From Egibacteraceae bacterium (lineage in GTDB: Bacteria; Actinomycetota; Nitriliruptoria; Euzebyales; Egibacteraceae), in NCBI GenBank assembly GCA_030446745.1, contig JAUJMS010000001.1:163107-227106 (forward strand): a stretch of DNA of 64,000 bases. Direction: 5' to 3'. Below the pieces are notes generated by a model that was not told where the DNA came from, ran no database searches, and saw only the letters and a list, made by a program, of their open reading frames with translations. This document shows, one piece after another, positions 58,669-64,000 of the stretch. Each line of letters opens with the position of its first letter. Position 1 is the stretch's first letter. A program made the translations under genes and the position numbers.

Positions 58669-58790
58669 GGCACTCCTCGCGGGACGCTGGGCCGCCGTCG
58701 GTCGGGCGGTCGTGGGGCGCGGGAGTCTACGCGGTGTCGCCTCCAGGGCCGATCGGGGAAATCGCGAGCGTGGCGTAGCGTGGCGCCGCG

Positions 58791-59480
58791 ATGCGCTGGC
58801 GCGACCTCGGCTACGAGTGCGGCGACGCGGCCGCGCTGCTCGACCGCGGCAACCGGCTGCTCGACGATCTCGCCCGCGACCCGACGCCGACGCTGCGCTG
58901 GTACCGCGCGTCGACGCCCGCCCTTGTCCTCGGTCGTGGCCAGGCGGCGCCCGACGCTGCGGACGCGCTCCCTGTCGTGCTGCGACCGTCCGGCGGCGGG
59001 GCGGTGCTCATGGACGCGGCACTGCTGTCGCTCGACGTGCTCGCGCCATCCGGCCACCCGCTGCTCGCCGGCGATCTCGGCGCCGTCCTCGACCGGGTGG
59101 GGGCGGCGTGGGCACTCGCGCTCGACGACCTCGGCGTCGCTGACCTCACCGTGCACCTCGGTCCGGCGACCGCTCGGCGGCGCGGCACCCCGCGCGAGCG
59201 GCTGCTCGCCGCGATTTGCTACGCCACGTTGGGCCGCGGCGAAGTGCTCGCCGGTGGGCGCAAGGTCGTCGGGCTGGCCCAGCGCCGACGACGCGCCGGG
59301 GCGCTGGTGCAGTGCGGCGTGTTACGCCGTTGGGACCCGGCCCCGCTGCTGCGCGCGTTCGGCGCCGAGGCGGCCGACGCCGGCGTCGCCGCCGCGGCGG
59401 TCGGGCTCGACGACCTCGTTGATCCGCCGCCGTCCGACGCCGCGATCATGGCTGCGGTGACGCGGCGGCTGGTGGGGTAA
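58791..59480 (+). CDS. Biotin/lipoate A/B protein ligase family protein
   Basis: VVLRPSGGGAVLMDAALLSLDVLAPSG...LAGGRKVVGLAQRRRRAGALVQCGV. Confidence 0.85.
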   Translation: MRWRDLGYECGDAAALLDRGNRLLDDLARDPTPTLRWYRASTPALVLGRGQAAPDAADALPVVLRPSGGGAVLMDAALLSLDVLAPSGHPLLAGDLGAVLDRVGAAWALALDDLGVADLTVHLGPATARRRGTPRERLLAAICYATLGRGEVLAGGRKVVGLAQRRRRAGALVQCGVLRRWDPAPLLRAFGAEAADAGVAAAAVGLDDLVDPPPSDAAIMAAVTRRLVG

Positions 59481-59489
59481 GACGCGCCG

Positions 59490-60916
59490 GTGGGCGAAGG
59501 GCTGGTGGTCGCGAGCAACCGCGGGCCGGTGAGCTGGTCGCGCGCCGACGACGGCACGTTCACCGCCAGCCGCGGGTTCGGCGGTCTCGTCACGGCGCTC
59601 GGCGGGGCGCTGCAGGCGGAACCCGGCGCGTGGGTGTCGGTGGCGCTGTCGGAGGACGACCGGGCGGTCGCCGCCGAGCACGCCGGCCGGCGCTTCGCCG
59701 CCGAGACGGACGGGGCCACGTTCCAGCTGCGCCTGCTCGACGCGGCCGAGCGTTACGAGGCCTACTACAACACTGTCGCGAACCGCCTGCTGTGGTTCAC
59801 GGTCCACCAGCTGTGGGGCGAGCCCTACGAGCCTGCTGGCGTCGGCTGGCCGCCGGCCTGGGACGACTACGTCGCGGTCAACGCGCAGGTCGCCGAGGCG
59901 GTGGCGGCGGAGGACGGCGCCGAGGTCTACCTGCAGGACTACCACCTCGCCGCCGCCGGGACCGCCGTGCGCGCGGCCCAACCGGACGTCGCGCTGCTGC
60001 ACTACCTGCACACACCGTGGGTCGATCCGCAGTATCTGCGGCGGCTGCCCGACCGCGTGGCGGACACGGTGCTGCGCGGCCTGCTCGCCGCCGACGTCGT
60101 CGCGTTCTCCTCGCCGGTGTGGTGCGACGCGTTTCGCCGCTGCGCCGCGGTGCTGCCGGGCGCCCGCATCGACGGCGACGACGTCGTCCTCGACGGGCGG
60201 CGCACGCGGGTCGCGGCGTTCGTGCTCGGCGTCGACGAAGACGACCTCGCCACGTCGGCGGCGTCGGACGCCGTCGCCCGGGCCGGCGCCGAGCTCGACG
60301 CCCGGCGCGACGGCCGGCGCCTGGTGCTGCGGGTGGACCGCACGGACCTGTCGAAGAACATCCTTCGTGGGCTGCAGGCCTACGAGCTGCTGCTGGAACG
60401 CCACCCCGAGCACCGCGACAGCGTGTGGCACTACGCCCACCTCAACCCGTCGCGCCAGGGCGTTGCCGAGTACCGCGAGTACCTCGAGGCCTGTCTCGCG
60501 GTCGGCGACCGCATCCGCGAGCGCTTCGGCGAGCGCGTGCTCGACGTGTTCGTCGGCGACGACTACCCGCGCGCCGTGGCGGCACTGCAGCGCAGCGACG
60601 TGCTCATCGCCAACCCGGTCACCGACGGGACGAACCTCGTCGCCAAAGAGGGCCCGGTGCTCAACACCAACGACGGCGTCCTGCTCCTGTCCCCCACCGC
60701 CGGCGCCGCCGACGTGCTCGGCGACGCGGCGCTGCTCGTCAACCCCTACGACGTCGAGGCGCAGGCGCGCGGCGCTGCACGCAGCGCTGCACATGGACGC
60801 CGGCGAGCGGGGCGACCGGGCCCGGCGCCTCGCCGCGGCGCGCGCGCGAAGGCAGTCCGGCGGCGTGGTTCGACGCCCAGCGCCGGACGCTGCGCGCCGC
60901 GGTCAGCCGCCGCTGA
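59490..60916 (+). pseudogene. otsA: Trehalose-6-phosphate synthase, two apparent +1 frameshifts near the 3' end
   Basis: GLVVASNRGPVSW...HDYHL-like YLQDYHLAAAG...DGTNLVAKEG...LLVNPYDVEAQAR / LHAALHMDAGERGDRARRLAAARAR / GSPAAWFDAQRRTLRAAVSRR in three frames. Confidence 0.88.
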
Positions 60917-60952
60917 CCCGCCCTACCCCGGAGCGGGGAGCGGGGAGCGCGG

Positions 60953-61730
60953 TCAGCGGTCGACGGCGGCGGCGAGGTCGCGCAGCCACGCCGCCAGCGC
61001 CGGTGTCCCGTCGAGGACGACGTCGGCGGCGGCGAGAACCTCGGAAGCCGTCTCGTCGCCCGCGGCGACGGCGACCGCCGTCCCGCCGAGCTCGCGGGCG
61101 GCGGCGAACGCCGGCAGGTCGCCCCGGTCGTCGCCGGCGTAGACGACGTCGCGCAGGGCGAGCTCGGCCGCGGTGGCACGGACCGCCGAACCCTTGTCCC
61201 AGGCGACCGGGGGCGCGCTCCTCGACGAGGCGCCCCGGCTCGCGGGCCAGGCCGGTCTCTGTGGCGAGCGCGGTGACCAGCGCCGCGACACGGCGTCCGG
61301 CGGCGTCGCGGTCGACGGCGTTGCGCCAGTGGACCGCGACCGACAGCCCCTTGTCCTCCACCGCGACGCCACGGGTGCCGACCAGCGCGGCGGCGATGCG
61401 GTCCTTCGCCGCGTCGACCGCCGGCTGCCACACCGCCGCCTCGGGGTGCGCGTGGCTGCTGCCGTCGACCCAGGTCTGCAGGCCGTACAGGCCGAGCAGG
61501 CGTACGCCCGTGACGTCGACGCGGTCGGCGAGAAACGCCACCGGGCGGCCGCTGACCACGGCCACGACACCCAGGCGCCGCGCCAGCGTGCGCAGCGCGG
61601 GGACGAGCTCGTCGGGCAGCGTCGCGGTTGCGGGGTCGTCGACGATCGGGGCGAGCGTGCCGTCGAAGTCGAGGAACAGCCCAGCGGTCGCGGGCGCCGC
61701 GGCGATCCGCCGCCTCACGGCGTCGGTCAC
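60953..61730 (-). pseudogene. otsB: Trehalose-6-phosphate phosphatase, apparent +1 frameshift
   Basis: GLFLDFDGTLAPIVDDPATATLP...VSGRPVAFLADRVDV..LYGLQTW...LVEERAP / VAWDKGSAVRATAAELALRDVVYAGDDRGDLPAF; frames join if one base is removed from the C-run near 61209-61213. Confidence 0.87.
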
Positions 61731-62524
61731 GCGCCCGTCGCCGACCAGTCCATCCTCAGCGGGCCGCCGGCGCGGCCGCGCTCCACCGCGACGATCTCGG
61801 CGACGATCGACAGGGCGATCTCCTCGGCCGAGCGGCTGCCGATGTCCAGGCCACAGGGGCTGCGCAGCCGCGCCACCGACCGCTCCGGCACGCCGGCGTC
61901 GCGCAGCCGGCGGACCGCCTGTGGCGCGTGGCGGCGGCTGCCGAGCATCCCGACGAAGAACGCGTCGCTCGCGAGGGCCACGCGCAGGACCTCGTCGACC
62001 CACGGTGCGTCGTGGTCGGACACGACCACCGCGTCCGCGCCGCCGGGCGGGGCGGCGAGCAGGTAGCGGCCGGGGTCGTCCGCCTTGACCTCGACGCCGC
62101 CGGCGACGCCCGTGTCACCGCCGGGCGCGACGAGCACCGCCCGGCGACCGAGGTGGCGCGCGAGGTGCGCGACGGAGCGACCGACGGGGTTCGCGCCGAA
62201 CACGAGAACCGCCGGCTCGGGATCGAACACCTCGGCGAACAGCTCGAGCGCGCGGGGCTCGCCGTGACCGGCGAAGTCGTGGCCGGCGAAGTCCTCGCGG
62301 CGGCGCAGCGGCGCGCGTTCCGCGAGCGCAGCGGCGGCGAGCGTCACGCCGGCGGTGTCGAACTCCGAGCAGCCGAGCGTGCCGGCGCGGACGCCGTCGT
62401 CGCCGACGACGAGCTTGGCCCCGGGCGAGCTGGGCGCGTCGCCCTCGACCGACAACACGGTGACCAGCACGACGCGTTCGCCGCGCGCGCGGGCCCGCGC
62501 CAGCGCGTCGAAGACCTCCATCAC
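61727..62524 (-). CDS. xdhC: XdhC/CoxI-family protein
   Basis: VVLVTVLSVEGDAPSSPGAKLVVGDDGVRAGTLGC...VLVFGANPVGRSVAHLARHLGRRAVLV...FFVGMLGSRRHAPQAVRRLRDAGV. Confidence 0.88.
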   Translation of the reverse strand: MMEVFDALARARARGERVVLVTVLSVEGDAPSSPGAKLVVGDDGVRAGTLGCSEFDTAGVTLAAAALAERAPLRRREDFAGHDFAGHGEPRALELFAEVFDPEPAVLVFGANPVGRSVAHLARHLGRRAVLVAPGGDTGVAGGVEVKADDPGRYLLAAPPGGADAVVVSDHDAPWVDEVLRVALASDAFFVGMLGSRRHAPQAVRRLRDAGVPERSVARLRSPCGLDIGSRSAEEIALSIVAEIVAVERGRAGGPLRMDWSATGA

Positions 62525-63936
62525 GCGGCGCCGACCGCGGCGCGCCGGGCGGCGAGCGCCTCGACGTCGAGCTCGGCGAGCAACTCGAGGTCCGGCATGG
62601 CGTCACGGTCCCCGACGAGGCCGACGAAGACGCTGCCGCGGTACGACGTGACCGCCACCGACAGCGCCGAGGTGCCGGCGAGCGGGATGAACGGGTAGGT
62701 CTCCTCCAGCTCGACGCCCGCGAGGTAGCGGGGAGACTGCGGTCCCGGCGCGTTGGAGAGCGCCACGTGGTAACGCTGCTCCGCCGCGGCGACGCGCGCC
62801 GCGCGGGCGTGCAGGTTCGCCGGCGCGTACCCGGCCAGGCGGATGAGCGTGTCCGCCGCGACCGCCTGCCGTGACTCTTTGAGTCCCGCCATCTCCCCCA
62901 TGACGCGGTACAGGCGCGCGACGGGGTCCATCTGCAGCACGGGCAGCGGGGCGACGACGCCGACGACGCCCTCGCCGACGGCACGCGCGGCGACGACACC
63001 GGACTCGTCGCTGGTGGCGGCGTCCACGCGCACCGGCACCATGACCCGCAGGTCGAGGTCCTTGGTGTCGTGACCGCGCCAACGCAGCAGACGCCCGACG
63101 GCGTCGGCGGTCACCGCGACGACGACGTCGTTGACGGTGCTGCCGACGGCGCGGTGGACGTCGCGGAGGTCGTCCAGGGCCAACCGCGCCGTGGCGAAGC
63201 GCCGGTGCTCGCTCAGTGGTCGGTTCAGCGGGCTCGCCGGCGGCGGCATCGCCACGCGGGCGACGACGTTGGCCGCCGCCCCGGCGGCTGACAACGCCAG
63301 ACCCGCGGCGCGGCGGGGGTCGCGCGGCAACCGGCGCGCCGCCGAGCCGACGGCGGTGCCCAAGCGCGCCGCCGCGACCACTCGCTCGCGCACCGCATCG
63401 ACGGCGAGCTCGACCTGCCGCGGCCCGGGGGTCGGTTCCCACCGCCCCACCGGAGTCTCACCCGGATCCGGGTCCGCGGCGTCGTCGAGGATCACGCCGA
63501 ACGGGTCGCCGCCGTCACCGCCGGCCATGGCGACGTGCACCTTCGAGAACAGGGCCGTACGTCCGCCCTCCACACCTTCGATGACGTACAGCTCCCACAG
63601 CGGTCGCCCGCGGTCCAGCGGCCGGGCGATGAGCCGGGCCACGAACTGCCCGAGCTGCCCCCGGTCCCCCGGCGCCGGCAGGGCGGCGTGCCGCAGGTGG
63701 TACGACAGGTCGAAGTCGGCGTCGTCGACCCACACCGGCCGTCCGGCGCCGGGTGGCGCCAGCTGGACGCGGCGGCGGGCGAGCGGCACCCGGTCGAGGC
63801 GCCGCTCGACGACGGCCAACACGTCCGCGAAGCCAAGGCCGGGCGCGAAGATGCCCACGCCGCCGAGCTGCAGCGGCGGGGCGCCGCCGCCCTGGACGAG
63901 GAACGACGCGTCGGTCAGCGACAGGCGGTCGGGCAC
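62521..63936 (-). CDS. WS/DGAT (wax ester synthase/diacylglycerol acyltransferase) family protein with degenerate active-site motif
   Basis: MPDRLSLTDASFLVQ..., RGRPLWELYVIEG, HRRFATARLALDDLRDVHRAVGSTVNDVVVAV; KVHVAMAGG where KVHHxxxDG is expected. Confidence 0.85.
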   Translation of the reverse strand: MPDRLSLTDASFLVQGGGAPPLQLGGVGIFAPGLGFADVLAVVERRLDRVPLARRRVQLAPPGAGRPVWVDDADFDLSYHLRHAALPAPGDRGQLGQFVARLIARPLDRGRPLWELYVIEGVEGGRTALFSKVHVAMAGGDGGDPFGVILDDAADPDPGETPVGRWEPTPGPRQVELAVDAVRERVVAAARLGTAVGSAARRLPRDPRRAAGLALSAAGAAANVVARVAMPPPASPLNRPLSEHRRFATARLALDDLRDVHRAVGSTVNDVVVAVTADAVGRLLRWRGHDTKDLDLRVMVPVRVDAATSDESGVVAARAVGEGVVGVVAPLPVLQMDPVARLYRVMGEMAGLKESRQAVAADTLIRLAGYAPANLHARAARVAAAEQRYHVALSNAPGPQSPRYLAGVELEETYPFIPLAGTSALSVAVTSYRGSVFVGLVGDRDAMPDLELLAELDVEALAARRAAVGAA

Positions 63937-64000
63937 GCCGGCAGCGTACCCATCACCTCGGCGACGGCCGGTGGCGGGCTAGGCTGTCGCAGCCCGCGAC

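Overview
High-GC actinobacterial chromosome segment, dense with housekeeping genes and with no phage, IS or CRISPR signature. The glnE-glnA, panB and rnpB / zinc-ribbon / Nif3 content resembles the mycobacterial glnA2-glnE-panB...rnpB neighbourhood. Recognisable genes include glnE, glnA, nadE, dtd, panB, pabB, npdG-like, ftsH, nadB, clpP, mutM, pruA, class II DAHP synthase, a MarP-like protease, threonine deaminase, dps, otsA, otsB, xdhC and a WS/DGAT, plus rnpB RNA and tRNA-Val(TAC). The top finding is an NHLRC2-like thioredoxin/NHL-repeat gene (26448..27953, minus). It is interrupted by an in-frame TGA exactly at the first Cys of the catalytic CxxC (FWTYA-TGA-VNC). A bacterial-SECIS-like hairpin follows 23 nt downstream, making it a candidate new selenoprotein (UxxC). 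A second regulatory observation is a LexA/SOS palindrome (CGAACATGCGTTCG) that contains the start codon of a DUF222/HNH gene. The window also has many apparent lesions: frameshifts in glnA, dps, DUF222-HNH, otsA and otsB, an amber codon in nadB, a pruA/diacylglycerol-kinase deletion junction, and a scrambled mosaic at about 33.15-33.83 kb. These look at least partly like sequence or assembly errors and must be weighed when judging the TGA. Translations were read by eye or from the ORF track; no database search was run.
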